NCBI GenBank assembly: GCA_022710975.1
Contig: JAKLGA010000006.1
Location: forward strand, 248,001-312,000
Reading direction: 5' to 3'
Source of the DNA: Myxococcota bacterium
Lineage (GTDB): Bacteria > Myxococcota > B64-G9
DNA: 64,000 nt
Shown: piece after piece, positions 51,102 through 62,232 of the stretch
How the letters are laid out: every line of letters starts with the position of its first letter
Position numbering within the stretch: the first letter of the stretch is position 1
Notes under the pieces: generated by a model
The model's input: the letters and a program-made list of their open reading frames with translations, nothing else
Database searches by the model: none
Told to the model about the DNA's origin: nothing
Translations under genes and position numbers: made by a program

Positions 51102-51640
51102 CGTGGCCTCCTCCCGGCCGTCCCGGCCGCTTCCAGCACTCCGAGCAGCTCCCGGCCGCGGGGCCCGAGCGCCCGCGCCTCCCAGGCGCGCACGCGCGCC
51201 GAGCGGAGCTCCAGGCTCAGCACCAGCCCGTCGCCGGCCTGCGCGCCCGCCACCACATCGAACCACTCCACCGCGCACACGCCCGCGGCGCACAGCTCGT
51301 CGTAGCCCAGCTCCGCCAGCTCACCGCCTCCCTTGAGGCGGTAGAGATCCAGGTGGTGCAGCGCCACCCGGCCCGGGTAGCTCTGCAGCAGCACGAAGGT
51401 CGGGCTGGTCACCGGCCGCTCGGGCGGCGCGCCCAGCCCTCGGGCCAGGCCCTGCACGAAGCAGGTCTTGCCCGCGCCCAGCTCGCCGGTCAGCCCCAGC
51501 CAGTCCCCCGCGCGGAGCGCCTCGCCCAGCGCCCGGCCGAGCGCCTGGGTCTCCGCGGACGAGCGGGTCGTCCCGCGCAGGACGTCCGCCTGCCCGGGTG
51601 GGTCAGCGCCCGCCGCTGGCGGCTTCTTCTTCGGGCTCAT
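51098..51640 (-). CDS. tsaE: tRNA threonylcarbamoyladenosine biosynthesis ATPase TsaE
   Basis: 180 residues, slightly long for the family because of ~20 extra N-terminal residues (SPKKKPPAAGADPPG). The Walker A motif is GELGAGKTCFVQGLARGLG, followed by VTSPTFVLLQSY and HHLDLYRL, and the characteristic AVEWFDVV. TsaE is the ATPase that supports TsaB/TsaD in making t6A37 of ANN-decoding tRNAs. The start lies 38 bases inside the end of the nnr gene and its stop overlaps the lpd start, so it is tightly coupled on both sides. Confidence 0.93.
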   Translation of the reverse strand: MSPKKKPPAAGADPPGQADVLRGTTRSSAETQALGRALGEALRAGDWLGLTGELGAGKTCFVQGLARGLGAPPERPVTSPTFVLLQSYPGRVALHHLDLYRLKGGGELAELGYDELCAAGVCAVEWFDVVAGAQAGDGLVLSLELRSARVRAWEARALGPRGRELLGVLEAAGTAGRRPR

Positions 51641-53174
51641 CGCTCCAGGCCTCGAAGCGCCGGATGGCGTCCGGCAGGTGCGCGGCGATGTCGCCGGCCA
51701 CGAGCCCGCGCTGGCCGCGGGCGGCCGCCGCCAGATCCCCCGCGCGGCCGTGCAGGAACGCGCCCACGCAGGCCGCCTCGGCCGCCCCCAGCCCCTGGCC
51801 GAGGAGCGCGCCCAGGACGCCCGTCAGCACGTCGCCGCTGCCGGCGGTCGCCATGCCGGGGTTGCCGGTGGGTACCAGGAAGGCCGTGCCGTCCGGATCG
51901 GCCACCACGCTGTGGGCGCCCTTGAGCACCACCACCGCCCCGGCCTGGGCCGCGAGCTGGCGCGCGGCGCCCAGGCGATCGGCCTGGATGTCCGCGGCCG
52001 TCCGGGCCAGCAGCCGGGCCGCCTCGCCCGGGTGAGGGGTGAGCACGCGCGGACCCGCCGCCTTGCGCACCAGCTCGAGCTGGCCCACCAGGTGGTTCAG
52101 GCCGTCCGCGTCGACGACCAGCGGCTGGGGCAGCTCCGCGGCCAGCAGGCGCACGGCCTCGGCCGCCTCCGGGGCCATCCCCAGCCCGGGCCCGAGCGCC
52201 ACGGCGTCCTTGCCCTGGCAGGCGGCCCTCAGCCCGAGCACGTCCGCGGCCGGCTGTCCCATGGCCTCCGTCGGCCCGAGCAGAGCCCGGGCCAGCACCT
52301 CGGGCGGGGCCGCCAGGGTCACCCGCCCGGCCCCGGCCCGCAGCGCCGCCAGGCAGCACAGGCCCGCGGCGCCGGGCTTGTCGGCCGAGCCCGCGATCAC
52401 CAGCAGGTGGCCGAAGTCGCCCTTGTGGGCGGCCGGCGCCCGCCGGGTCAGGTAGGGCGCCAGATCCGCGTCGTCCAGCAGCCAGGTCGCGCCTGTCCCC
52501 TTGGGCAGCAGCCCGGGCGGGAAGCCGAGGTCCGCCACCACCACCTCGCCCGAGAGCTCCGCGCCCGGGTGCAGCAGGTGGCCGCGCTTGGGGGCCCCGA
52601 AGGTGACCGTGCGGTCGGCCTGCGCGGCCAGCCCGAGCACCTGGCCGGTGTCGGCCGAGACCCCCGAGGGCACGTCCACCGCCACCAGCCGCGCGCCGGC
52701 CTGGCGGGCGGCCCGCATGGCCTGGATGGCCCGGGCCAGGTGCCCGCCCACCGGGCTGGACAACCCGGTGCCCAGGACGGCGTCCAGGATGACGGCGTAG
52801 CCCTCCAGCGAGAAGCCCTCGAGCGCCGGTTCGTCGGGCAGGCTCCGCAGCGAGAAGCCGCAGCGCTGGAAGATCTGGAGGTTCAGCAGGGCGTCCCCGC
52901 CCAGGTCCTCCGGCCGGGCCAGCAGGAACACGTCCACCTCGCGCCCGGCGTGCCGCAGGTGGCGGGCGGCCACCAGGCCGTCACCCCCGTTGTTGCCCCG
53001 GCCGCACACCACCGCCACCCGGGCCGGGCCGCGCGCGGGCAGCAGCGCCTCCACCTCCTCGGCGCAGGCCCGCCCGGCCAGCTCCATGAGCACCGGGCCG
53101 GGCAGGCCGATCTCCTCGATGGTGCGCGCGTCGATCGCCCGCATCTCGGCCGCGCTCAGCACAGGGATGGCCAT
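51603..53174 (-). CDS. nnr: Bifunctional NAD(P)HX epimerase/dehydratase
   Basis: 523 residues, the size of two-domain Nnr proteins. The N-terminal epimerase domain (~1-215) has the loop GRGNNGGDGLVAARHL and VAVDVPSGVSADTG. The C-terminal ADP/ATP-dependent dehydratase domain (~230-505) has GHLLVIAGSADKPGAAGL, VVDADGLNHL, LTPHPGEAARLL and GNPGMATAGSGDVLTG. The pair repairs hydrated NADH and NADPH. It lies 27 bases behind pdxJ and overlaps tsaE, an order common in former Deltaproteobacteria, although acpS, which I expect between pdxJ and nnr, is absent. Confidence 0.95.
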   Translation of the reverse strand: MAIPVLSAAEMRAIDARTIEEIGLPGPVLMELAGRACAEEVEALLPARGPARVAVVCGRGNNGGDGLVAARHLRHAGREVDVFLLARPEDLGGDALLNLQIFQRCGFSLRSLPDEPALEGFSLEGYAVILDAVLGTGLSSPVGGHLARAIQAMRAARQAGARLVAVDVPSGVSADTGQVLGLAAQADRTVTFGAPKRGHLLHPGAELSGEVVVADLGFPPGLLPKGTGATWLLDDADLAPYLTRRAPAAHKGDFGHLLVIAGSADKPGAAGLCCLAALRAGAGRVTLAAPPEVLARALLGPTEAMGQPAADVLGLRAACQGKDAVALGPGLGMAPEAAEAVRLLAAELPQPLVVDADGLNHLVGQLELVRKAAGPRVLTPHPGEAARLLARTAADIQADRLGAARQLAAQAGAVVVLKGAHSVVADPDGTAFLVPTGNPGMATAGSGDVLTGVLGALLGQGLGAAEAACVGAFLHGRAGDLAAAARGQRGLVAGDIAAHLPDAIRRFEAWSDEPEEEAASGGR

Positions 53175-53201
53175 GGCGCCTCCTGCGGACCGGGCTCGCC
53201 C

Positions 53202-53942
53202 TCAGGCGCCCGGGCGGCGGGCCTGCCGGATGGCGGTCTTCATCTCGGCCACCGCGGCCTGCATGCCGATGAACACGGCCCTCGCCAGGATGGAGTGGCC
53301 GATGTTGAACTCGGTGATCTCCAGGATGCTGGCGACCTGCCCCACGTTGACCAGGTTCAGCCCGTGGCCCGCGTAGACCGGCAGCCCGATCTTGGCGCAG
53401 GTCTTGGCCGCGTCCAGCAGCCGCTGCAACTCGGCCTTGCGCAGCACCGCGCTCTTGGCCTCGCAGTAGGCGCCGGTGTGCAGCTCGACCGCGTCCGCGC
53501 TGACCTTGTGGGCGGCCCGGATCTGGTCGATGTCCGGATCCACGAACAGGCTGACCCGGATGTCGCCGTCCTTGAGGAAGCGCACCGTCTCCTTGACCGC
53601 GTCGCGGTGCAGAGCCACGTCCAGGCCGCCCTCGGTGGTCAGCTCCTCGCGCTTCTCCGGCACCAGGGTGGCCATCTCGGGCTTGAACTCGTAGGCGATC
53701 TTGGACATCTCCTTGGTGGCCGCCATCTCGAGGTTGAGCCGCGTCTGCACGGTCTCGCGCAGGATGCGCAGATCGCGCTCCTGGATGTGCCGGCGGTCCT
53801 CCCGCAGGTGGATGGTGATCTGGTCGGCGCCGCCCAGCTCGGCCAGCGCGGCCGCGGTGACCGGATCGGGGTAGGTGGTCCCGCGCGCCTGGCGCAGGGT
53901 GGCCACGTGATCGATGTTGACGCCCAGCCTGGCCTCGTCCAT
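53202..53942 (-). CDS. pdxJ: Pyridoxine 5'-phosphate synthase
   Basis: 246 residues, the family size. PdxJ condenses 3-amino-1-hydroxyacetone phosphate and 1-deoxy-xylulose 5-phosphate to pyridoxine 5'-phosphate, the DXP-dependent vitamin B6 route. Typical motifs are [62 protein letters not shown] and YAGHGLN, followed by [13 protein letters not shown]. It lies 24 bases behind glmM. Confidence 0.96.
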   Translation of the reverse strand: MDEARLGVNIDHVATLRQARGTTYPDPVTAAALAELGGADQITIHLREDRRHIQERDLRILRETVQTRLNLEMAATKEMSKIAYEFKPEMATLVPEKREELTTEGGLDVALHRDAVKETVRFLKDGDIRVSLFVDPDIDQIRAAHKVSADAVELHTGAYCEAKSAVLRKAELQRLLDAAKTCAKIGLPVYAGHGLNLVNVGQVASILEITEFNIGHSILARAVFIGMQAAVAEMKTAIRQARRPGA

Positions 53943-53966
53943 GGCGCTCCTCCAGAGGCGGCCCGC

Positions 53967-55313
53967 CTAGCCGCCGGCGCCGAAGGCGTCGGCGATCTCG
54001 GCGGCGAAGGCCTCGATCTTGTCCTGGTCGGGCCCCTCCAGCATGACCCGCACCTTGTTCTCCGTGCCGGAGTACCGCACCAACACGCGCCCGCGCTTGC
54101 CCAGCGCCCGCTCCACGCGGGCGATGCGCGCCTGCACCCGGGGCAGCTCGCGCAGCGGCCGCTTCTCGCTCACCGCCCGGTTGACGATCACCTGCGGCAC
54201 CGGCTGCATGACGCTGGCGAGCTCCGACAGCGGGCGACCCTCGCGCAGCATGACCGCGAGGGTCATCAGCGCCGCCACGATGCCGTCGCCGGTGGTGGCG
54301 TGGTCCATGAAGATCAGGTGGCCGGACTGCTCGCCGCCCAGGTTGTAGCCGCGCGCGCGCATGGCCTCGACCACGTAGCGGTCGCCCACCTGGGTGCGCA
54401 GCAGACGGATGCCGAGCTCGCCGAGCGCCCTCTCCAGCCCGAGGTTGCTCATCACCGTGGCGACCACGGTGCGCTTCCTCAGGGTGCGCTGGGACAGCAT
54501 GGCGCGGGCGGCGATAGCCAGCAGGTGGTCGCCGTCGATCAGCTCGCCCCGCTCGGTGGCCATCACCACCCGGTCGCCGTCGCCGTCGAGCGCGATGCCC
54601 AGATCCGCCCGGTGGCGGCGCACGGCCTGCTGCATGCCCTCCGGGTGGAGCGAGCCGCAGCCGTGGTTGATGTTGCGCCCGTCGGGCTTGACCCCGACCG
54701 GGAACACCCTGGCCCCCAGCTCCTCGAACACCGCCGGGGCCACCTTGTAAGTGGCCCCGTGGGCGCAGTCGACCACGATCTTGATCCCCTCGAGCGTCAG
54801 CTCGCGCGGCAGCACGTGTTTCAGCGCCACCACGTACCGGCCGGCCGCGTCGTCCAGGCGGAAGGCCTTGCCGATGGCGTGGGCGGTGGGGCGCAGATCG
54901 TCGATGGCGTTCTCCAGCACCAGCCGCTCGATGCGCTCCTCGACCTCGTCGGGCAGCTTGAAGCCGTCCGCGGCGAACAGCTTGATGCCGTTGTCCTGGA
55001 AGGGGTTGTGCGAGGCCGAGATGACCACGCCCGCGTCCGCGCGCATGCTCTGGGTCAGCAGCGCGATGCCGGGGGTGGGCAGCGGACCGACCAGCAACAC
55101 GTCCACGCCGAGGGAGCAGATGCCGGAGGCCAGCGCGGTCTCCAGCATGTAGCCCGACAGCCGGGTGTCCTTGCCGATCAGCACGCGGTGGCGCCGCTTG
55201 CCCAGGCGGAACACATGCGCCACGGCCCGCCCGAGCTTGAGGGCCGTCTCGCTGTTCATGGGGTAGACGTTGGCCACGCCCCGCACGCCGTCGGTGCCGA
55301 ACAGCCGCCTCAT
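53967..55313 (-). CDS. glmM: Phosphoglucosamine mutase
   Basis: 448 residues, the family size. GlmM interconverts glucosamine 6- and 1-phosphate for peptidoglycan and lipopolysaccharide precursors. The sequence begins [12 protein letters not shown]. The phosphorylated serine is Ser101 in [16 protein letters not shown], the metal loop is ALDGDGDRV, the sugar-binding loop is [10 protein letters not shown] and the phosphate-binding loop is [12 protein letters not shown]. The start overlaps the folP stop as ATGA. In Geobacter-type synteny cdaA and ybbR sit between folP and glmM; here they are missing. Confidence 0.96.
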   Translation of the reverse strand: MRRLFGTDGVRGVANVYPMNSETALKLGRAVAHVFRLGKRRHRVLIGKDTRLSGYMLETALASGICSLGVDVLLVGPLPTPGIALLTQSMRADAGVVISASHNPFQDNGIKLFAADGFKLPDEVEERIERLVLENAIDDLRPTAHAIGKAFRLDDAAGRYVVALKHVLPRELTLEGIKIVVDCAHGATYKVAPAVFEELGARVFPVGVKPDGRNINHGCGSLHPEGMQQAVRRHRADLGIALDGDGDRVVMATERGELIDGDHLLAIAARAMLSQRTLRKRTVVATVMSNLGLERALGELGIRLLRTQVGDRYVVEAMRARGYNLGGEQSGHLIFMDHATTGDGIVAALMTLAVMLREGRPLSELASVMQPVPQVIVNRAVSEKRPLRELPRVQARIARVERALGKRGRVLVRYSGTENKVRVMLEGPDQDKIEAFAAEIADAFGAGG

Positions 55314-56173
55314 GGCGCCTTGCCCTCCGCGCGGATGGCCCAGGCGATCTCGACCACCTGGCGCATCTCGCGCACGTCGTGCACCCGCACCAGCTGCGCC
55401 CCGTGGAGCACGGCCGCGGCCACCGCCGCCGCGGTGCCCCACTGACGCTCCCCGACCTCGGCTCCCAGCAGCTTGCCCAGGAAGGCCTTGCGCGACGGGC
55501 CCACCAGCAGCGGGCGGCCGAGCTCCAGGAGCGCGGGCAACCCGGCCAGCAGGGCCAGGTTGTGCGCCACGCTCTTGCCGAACAACCCCAGGCCGGGATC
55601 GACGATCACCCGCGCGCGAGGGATGCCGGCGGCCTCGGCCCGCCCGAGCGCCTCCTCCAGGAAGGCCCGCACCTCGGCCACCACGTCGCGGTAGACGATC
55701 TCGCCCTGCTGCATGTCCCGGGGGGTGCCGCGCATGTGCATCACCACCAGCGGCGCGCCCGCGCGGGCCACCACCCGGGCGAGCTCCGGGTCGGCTCGCA
55801 GGGCGGAGATGTCGTTGACCAGCGCGGCCCCGGCCTCGAGCGCCCGCCCGGCCACCTCGGCCTTGGTGGTGTCGATGCTGAGCGGCACCGCCGAGTAGCG
55901 CGCCAGGCCCTCGATCACCGGCAGGACCCGCCGGAGCTCCTCCTCGGCCGCGACGGGCTCGGCCCCGGGCCTGGAGCTCTCCCCGCCCACGTCCAGGAGA
56001 TCCGCCCCGGCCTGCACCAGCTTCAGTCCGTGGGAGATGGCCGCCTGCGGGTCGAGGAAGCGCCCGCCGTCCGAGAAGGAATCGGGGGTCACGTTGACGA
56101 TGCCCATGACCAGCGGGCGGCCGTCGAAGCGCAGCACGCGCGGGCCGCACGGGATGGGGGCAGGGCTCGGCAT
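55310..56173 (-). CDS. folP: Dihydropteroate synthase
   Basis: 287 residues from the ATG at 56173-56171; in-frame ATG at 56185 and TTG at 56209 are alternatives without a clear Shine-Dalgarno. FolP joins p-aminobenzoate and hydroxymethyl-dihydropterin diphosphate in folate synthesis. Key motifs are [73 protein letters not shown] and GPSRKAFLG. All are intact. The stop overlaps the glmM start. Confidence 0.95.
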   Translation of the reverse strand: MPSPAPIPCGPRVLRFDGRPLVMGIVNVTPDSFSDGGRFLDPQAAISHGLKLVQAGADLLDVGGESSRPGAEPVAAEEELRRVLPVIEGLARYSAVPLSIDTTKAEVAGRALEAGAALVNDISALRADPELARVVARAGAPLVVMHMRGTPRDMQQGEIVYRDVVAEVRAFLEEALGRAEAAGIPRARVIVDPGLGLFGKSVAHNLALLAGLPALLELGRPLLVGPSRKAFLGKLLGAEVGERQWGTAAAVAAAVLHGAQLVRVHDVREMRQVVEIAWAIRAEGKAP

Positions 56174-56227
56174 GGCCCAACACATGCCCCGCGGGCCCGG
56201 CGAAGTCAAGGCGGCCCGCCGTCGGGC

Positions 56228-56728
56228 TCAGCCCAGGCGGATGAGGCGGGCGGTGAGGCGCTCGAGATCGAGCTCGGCCACCGACCGGTAGGGCGCGAAG
56301 CGCTGATCCACCGGGCTGCCCGGGTTCAGCAGCAGCAGCCCGTCGCGCTTCTCCACCAGCGGCTGGTGCGAGTGGCCGAACACCAGCACGTCCAGAGGGA
56401 CGCGGCCGTCGGGCCCCTGGAAGCGCTCCCGCACCCGGCGCGGGAGGTCCTGCGGCCCGCCCCAGCCGTGGATTATGCCCACCCGCCGGCCGCCGAGCTC
56501 CAGCACGTCCTGGGCCGGCCAGCGCTCCCGCACCTCGTCGGGATCCATGTTGCCGGCCACGGCGTGCACCTCGGCCAGCTCCGACAGCCTGTCGTACAGC
56601 TCCGCGCTCACCGCGTCGCCGGCGTGCAGGATGTGCGTGACGCCGTCCAGGTGGGGGCGCAGCAGCTCGAGCAGCCAGGGCACCTGGGCCGCGGCCACGT
56701 GGGTGTCTGAGACCACCAGGACGCGCAT
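56228..56728 (-). CDS. YfcE-like metallophosphoesterase
   Basis: 166 residues from the ATG at 56728-56726. Calcineurin-type motifs are [31 protein letters not shown] and FGHSHQPLV. The third motif is GNMD, whereas GNxD is the family norm, and the fourth is IHGWG. The enzyme is probably active as a small cytoplasmic phosphodiesterase. It is inserted between ftsH (stop 14 bases upstream) and folP, a place where this gene is not usual. It differs in length and motif spacing from the paralogue at 47283. Confidence 0.85.
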   Translation of the reverse strand: MRVLVVSDTHVAAAQVPWLLELLRPHLDGVTHILHAGDAVSAELYDRLSELAEVHAVAGNMDPDEVRERWPAQDVLELGGRRVGIIHGWGGPQDLPRRVRERFQGPDGRVPLDVLVFGHSHQPLVEKRDGLLLLNPGSPVDQRFAPYRSVAELDLERLTARLIRLG

Positions 56729-56742
56729 GCGTGCGTCGCCCG

Positions 56743-58662
<1,920 letters not shown>

Positions 58663-58732
58663 GAAACTGCCTGCCTTTCCTCGCCCTCGGGGCGCCGCGC
58701 GCTCATCCGGCTCCTGGCCCTGGAGCTAGGGG

Positions 58733-58761
58733 AGTATAGGGCCCGCCACGCGGAGCGTCAA
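58733..58761 (-). promoter_or_regulatory. Putative promoter for ftsH
   Basis: Minus strand: TTGACG (58761-58756), 17-base spacer, TATACT (58738-58733). The best-matching promoter in the window. It overlaps the tilS stop codon and leaves a ~64-base leader before the TTG start of ftsH. Confidence 0.6.
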
Positions 58762-59750
58762 GGCGAGCCTGGGGCGTCTTCTTCCAGCCGGATGCGGCCT
58801 TGCGCGCAGCGCAGCGCCAGCCCACCGGGCAGGCCGAGCCGCCAGCGCCGGCCCGGCCGCGCCAGGCGGGCGAGCAGCGCCTCGAGCTGCTCGGCCTCCA
58901 GGCGGGCGGCCTGGCCGCGCAGCGCGGCCAGCAGCCGGAGGAGCACCCGGGCCTGGAGGGCCGGAGGGAGCGCGCGCAGGCAGGCCGCGTCGATTTCCAC
59001 CCCTGCCCCGACCTGCTCGATCGCGGGCTGGTCCGCCTGGGCTGACAGGCACTCCTCGTCCCGCGCCGCGGCCCGGGCCAGGCGCAAGACCGCCCGCGAG
59101 ATCGAGGGGTTGAGCTCGGCCCGCAGCCACGGCAACAGCCCATGCCGCACCCGGTTCCTGGCGTGGCGCAGGTCCTGGTTGGCCGGATCCTCCCGCCAGC
59201 CCAGCCCCCGCCAGGCGAGGTAGGCCTCGATCTCACGCCGGGTGAGCCCGAGCAGCGGGTGGACGAAGGGCGCGGGGCCCCGGGCGCGGATGCCCGCCAG
59301 GCCCGCCACCCCGGTTCCGCGCGCCAGGCGAAGCAGCACGGTCTCCACCTGATCGTCCGCCGTGTGCCCGAGCGCCACGTGGGCGAGCCCCCGGCGGCGC
59401 GCCAGCCGCGCCAGGATCGCCAGCCGGGCGGCACGCAGGGCGGTCTCGGACGCTCCGGCGAAGGCGCTCCGCGGGCTCAGCCGCAGGCGGTGGAAGGCGA
59501 GCCCCCGGGCGCGCGCCAGCTCGCCCACCGCGCCGGCGATCCGGCCCGAGTCCGGGCGCTGGCCATGGTCGACGCTGGCCACCTCGAGCCGCAGCGCGAG
59601 CGGGGCCCGGAGCCGGTCGAGGAGATCGAGCAGCGCGGTCGAGTCCGCCCCGCCCGAGCAGGCCACCAGGACCTCCCCGCCGGGGGGCACGAGCCCATCC
59701 GTGAGCAGCGCCCGGCGAACCCGGGCGAGCAGATCGACGCGCGCGGACAT
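58758..59750 (-). CDS. tilS: tRNA(Ile)-lysidine synthase
   Basis: 330 residues from the ATG at 59750-59748. TilS attaches lysine to C34 of the CAU-anticodon tRNA-Ile, changing it to read AUA. The PP-loop is CSGGADSTALLDLLDRL (Ser32 to Ser37), with ASVDHGQRPDS, ALGHTADDQVETVLLRLARG and RHARNRVRHGLLPWL as further signatures. The C-terminal domain is short and divergent, so the protein is shorter than E. coli TilS (432 residues). It begins the long minus-strand array and is divergent from the lipoprotein gene at 59891. Confidence 0.92.
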   Translation of the reverse strand: MSARVDLLARVRRALLTDGLVPPGGEVLVACSGGADSTALLDLLDRLRAPLALRLEVASVDHGQRPDSGRIAGAVGELARARGLAFHRLRLSPRSAFAGASETALRAARLAILARLARRRGLAHVALGHTADDQVETVLLRLARGTGVAGLAGIRARGPAPFVHPLLGLTRREIEAYLAWRGLGWREDPANQDLRHARNRVRHGLLPWLRAELNPSISRAVLRLARAAARDEECLSAQADQPAIEQVGAGVEIDAACLRALPPALQARVLLRLLAALRGQAARLEAEQLEALLARLARPGRRWRLGLPGGLALRCAQGRIRLEEDAPGSP

Positions 59751-59797
59751 GCGCGCACCATACCACCCCGGCCAGGGAGGCGCAGAGCGAAAAATCC

Positions 59798-59825
59798 TTG
59801 AGGCCCCGGAGGGGTTGTGTATACT
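59798..59825 (+). promoter_or_regulatory. Putative promoter for the phosphoesterase-like lipoprotein gene
   Basis: TTGAGG (59798-59803), 16-base spacer, TATACT (59820-59825). Leader of ~59 bases ending in GGAGGAGG before the ATG at 59891. Confidence 0.5.
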
Positions 59826-59890
59826 GGCGCCGGCTGTCAAAAAGGTCCTGGAGAATGCGGAGTTCCGGCGTCCAACCGGAGGAGGCCAGC

Positions 59891-61159
59891 ATGAAGCGCG
59901 TGGCTCTGTGGTCGGGCATGATCGCTCTTTGCACCTCGCTCACCCTGGTGGCGGGCTGCGTGGAGAAGAAGGTCGATGACGGCAAGGCCACCGAGGCCAA
60001 GCCCGACGCGGCCATCGAGCAGGCCAAGCAGGTCAGGCCGGTCCTCAAGGCCTCCGAGGACGACTGCGTGGGTCCGCTGAACAAGACCGGCAAGCCCCGC
60101 GAGATCGCCTTCGGCGAATCCAAGTTCCAGCTGGATGGCTACCTGCTCACCCAGCTCAACAAGGATCCCGACGACGAGATCGTGGTGGGAATCATCTCCG
60201 ACACCAAGGAGAACACCGAGGACAACAAGAAGAACCTCGAGCAGATCCTGGAGTTCTTCGAGCGCGAGAAGGTCCAGGCCATCATCCACCTGGGCGACAT
60301 CGCCAGCATCACCCCGCTGCCCGAGGAGATCGACGTCCCCGAGAAGGACGACCAGGGCAAGGCCCTCACCGAGGAGGACAAGGAGCGTTTCCGGCGCCGG
60401 ACCATCAACAAGGCGCGCCGGGAGACCATGAAGGAGAGCTACGACGACATCGTGGACATGGTCTCGATGCTGGCCGAGAAGGAGCTGCCGCTGCTCGTCC
60501 TGTCCGGCAACCGCGAGTGCAAGAGCATCTTCAACAGCGCCCTCGACACCGTAACCGAGGACTTCCCCAACGCCATCAACATGAACCTCGTGCGGCGCGT
60601 CGCGCTGGACGATCTGACCGTCATCAGCATGCCCGGCTACCACGATCCCGAGTACGTGCACTGCCCCTGGGACAAGTGCATCTACTTCGAGAGCGACACC
60701 CTGGCGCTGCTCGATCTGACCAAGGAGTCCAAGGCGCCGGTGCTGGTGATCTCGCACGGCCCTCCGCGCCAGCAGGACCGCAACGGCATCGACGCCGTCA
60801 GCGAGGGCGCCAACGTCGGCAACCCGGCCCTGGCCGACGCCATCCGCAAGGCGGGCATCCAGTTCGGCGCCTTCGGCAACATCCAGGAGGCCGGCGGCAA
60901 GGCCACCAACCTCGAGGGGACCACCATCCTCCACCAGGACACCTTCGTGCAGTCGCTCTTCCTGAACCCGGGCCCGGCCGACTCCATGGCCTGGTCGATG
61001 AACGACGGCACCGAGAGCCGCGGCATGGCGGCGGTGCTCTCCTTCGTGGGCACCAAGGCCAAGTACAAGGTCTTCCGCCTGGGTGAGGACACCAAGAAGG
61101 CCGCCGACAAGCCAGAGGATAAGCCGGCCGACAAGCCGGCCGACAAGCCTGTCCCCTAG
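59891..61159 (+). CDS. Lipoprotein with a degenerate metallophosphoesterase domain
   Basis: 422 residues from the ATG at 59891 with GGAGGAGG five bases upstream. The signal peptide ends at Cys23 (LTLVAGC). Residues ~97-400 follow the calcineurin-type phosphoesterase order, but key histidines are replaced. Motif I is SDTKEN (Lys106 in place of His), motif II HLGDIAS is intact (Asp136), motif III is SGNRECK (Arg208 for His), motif IV ISHGPP keeps His289, and motif V is FGNIQEAG (Asn330 and Gln332 where GHxH is expected). A charged insert sits between motifs II and III. The tail is a DKPADKP repeat. Loss of at least four metal or catalytic residues predicts no phosphatase activity. It is exported and lipid-anchored. 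Confidence 0.85.
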   Translation: MKRVALWSGMIALCTSLTLVAGCVEKKVDDGKATEAKPDAAIEQAKQVRPVLKASEDDCVGPLNKTGKPREIAFGESKFQLDGYLLTQLNKDPDDEIVVGIISDTKENTEDNKKNLEQILEFFEREKVQAIIHLGDIASITPLPEEIDVPEKDDQGKALTEEDKERFRRRTINKARRETMKESYDDIVDMVSMLAEKELPLLVLSGNRECKSIFNSALDTVTEDFPNAINMNLVRRVALDDLTVISMPGYHDPEYVHCPWDKCIYFESDTLALLDLTKESKAPVLVISHGPPRQQDRNGIDAVSEGANVGNPALADAIRKAGIQFGAFGNIQEAGGKATNLEGTTILHQDTFVQSLFLNPGPADSMAWSMNDGTESRGMAAVLSFVGTKAKYKVFRLGEDTKKAADKPEDKPADKPADKPVP

Positions 61160-61172
61160 TCTGACGTCAGAC
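61159..61172. promoter_or_regulatory. 14-bp perfect palindrome after the stop codon
   Basis: GTCTGACGTCAGAC begins with the last base of the TAG stop of the phosphoesterase-like gene and lies between convergent genes. It is too short and loopless to be a standard terminator. Possible protein-binding site; meaning unknown. Confidence 0.3.
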
Positions 61173-61198
61173 CGGCCCGACCCCCGATCCCGGGTTGT

Positions 61199-62158
61199 TC
61201 AGTAGTTCGTCGCGGCCTCGATGGTCTTCACGCCGTCCCAGCTCCCCTTCCAGGCGGGATCCACCGGCATGCGGAAGATGAACTCCATGGTCTGGTCCTC
61301 GCCGGCCAGGGCGCGGGCCTTGACGATGAACTTCATCTCCAGCTCCTCCGCGTCCGGCGGGCAGGTGGGCGTCACGAAGTAGTTGATCTCCGCTCCGGGC
61401 GGGAAGTCGTGGATGTAGTCCGAGCCGTCGAAGGGCGGCAGCACCGGGGCCTTGCTGGCCGAGGTGGACTCGGCCATGTGCTGGGTGCGCGGATCCTGCA
61501 TCTCGACCGGGCGGTTCTTCTTCTTGGCCAGGGCCACCTCTTTCTCGTAGTCGTCGATCTCCTGCTGGGGTGGCTTCTTGAACCAGCGCAGGTTCCAGCC
61601 GCTGTAGACCAGCTCGCCGATGCCGCCCCAGGCCATGAAGCGCCACTGCAGCTTGTTGTCGACGTTGATCACCTTGACCGCGTCGAGGCGCACCGAGCCC
61701 ACGTAGTTGCTGGCCACCGCCCGGTAGGTGCCCGCCTTGAAGTCGTCGTAGATCTCCCGGGTGATCTTGTAGGCCTCCTCCCGGATGGGCAGGTTGCCCT
61801 GCGCCGCCTTCTGGCGCGGGCCCTCGGTGGCGGCGGTCTGGCGGTGCTCCTTGATCACCGCCTCCGGGTCGGCCTTGTCGGGGTAGGCCTCGAACAGCGT
61901 CTTGACCGGGTTCTTCTGGTACCAGTTGACCAGCACGTTGATCTCGGACAGGTAGCGTTGCAGGTCGGGCCGCCCCTCCATGTCCACGATCGGGCGCAGC
62001 CCTGCGTTGTTGCTGATGAACTCGAGCTGGGTGCGCAGCAGGGCGGCCTCGAAGCCCGCCTGCTTCTCGATCTCGGCCTTCATGGTCCACTGGCAGAAGA
62101 CGTACGCCACGCCGGCGCCGACCACGGCCATGAGCAGGGGCAGCAAGAGTTTCTTCAT
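61199..62158 (-). CDS. Membrane-anchored exported protein, unknown
   Basis: 319 residues with AGAGGA upstream of the ATG. One N-terminal hydrophobic segment (LLLPLLMAVVGAGVAYVFCQW) acts as an uncleaved anchor or signal. The rest is charged and hydrophilic, with mixed helices and strands (ASNYVGSVRLDAVKVINVDN, MEFIFRMPVDPAWKGSWDG) and few cysteines. No family is recognised. A weak TTGCAT-18-TAGCCT promoter lies at 62194-62223. It is convergent with the phosphoesterase-like lipoprotein gene. Confidence 0.7.
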   Translation of the reverse strand: MKKLLLPLLMAVVGAGVAYVFCQWTMKAEIEKQAGFEAALLRTQLEFISNNAGLRPIVDMEGRPDLQRYLSEINVLVNWYQKNPVKTLFEAYPDKADPEAVIKEHRQTAATEGPRQKAAQGNLPIREEAYKITREIYDDFKAGTYRAVASNYVGSVRLDAVKVINVDNKLQWRFMAWGGIGELVYSGWNLRWFKKPPQQEIDDYEKEVALAKKKNRPVEMQDPRTQHMAESTSASKAPVLPPFDGSDYIHDFPPGAEINYFVTPTCPPDAEELEMKFIVKARALAGEDQTMEFIFRMPVDPAWKGSWDGVKTIEAATNY

Positions 62159-62232
62159 GCGTCGTTCCTCTTTGGGTTGGGGAGGTCAGCCGCAGGCTAT
62201 CGCAAGCCGGCCGCCGGATGCAACTCGGGCGC

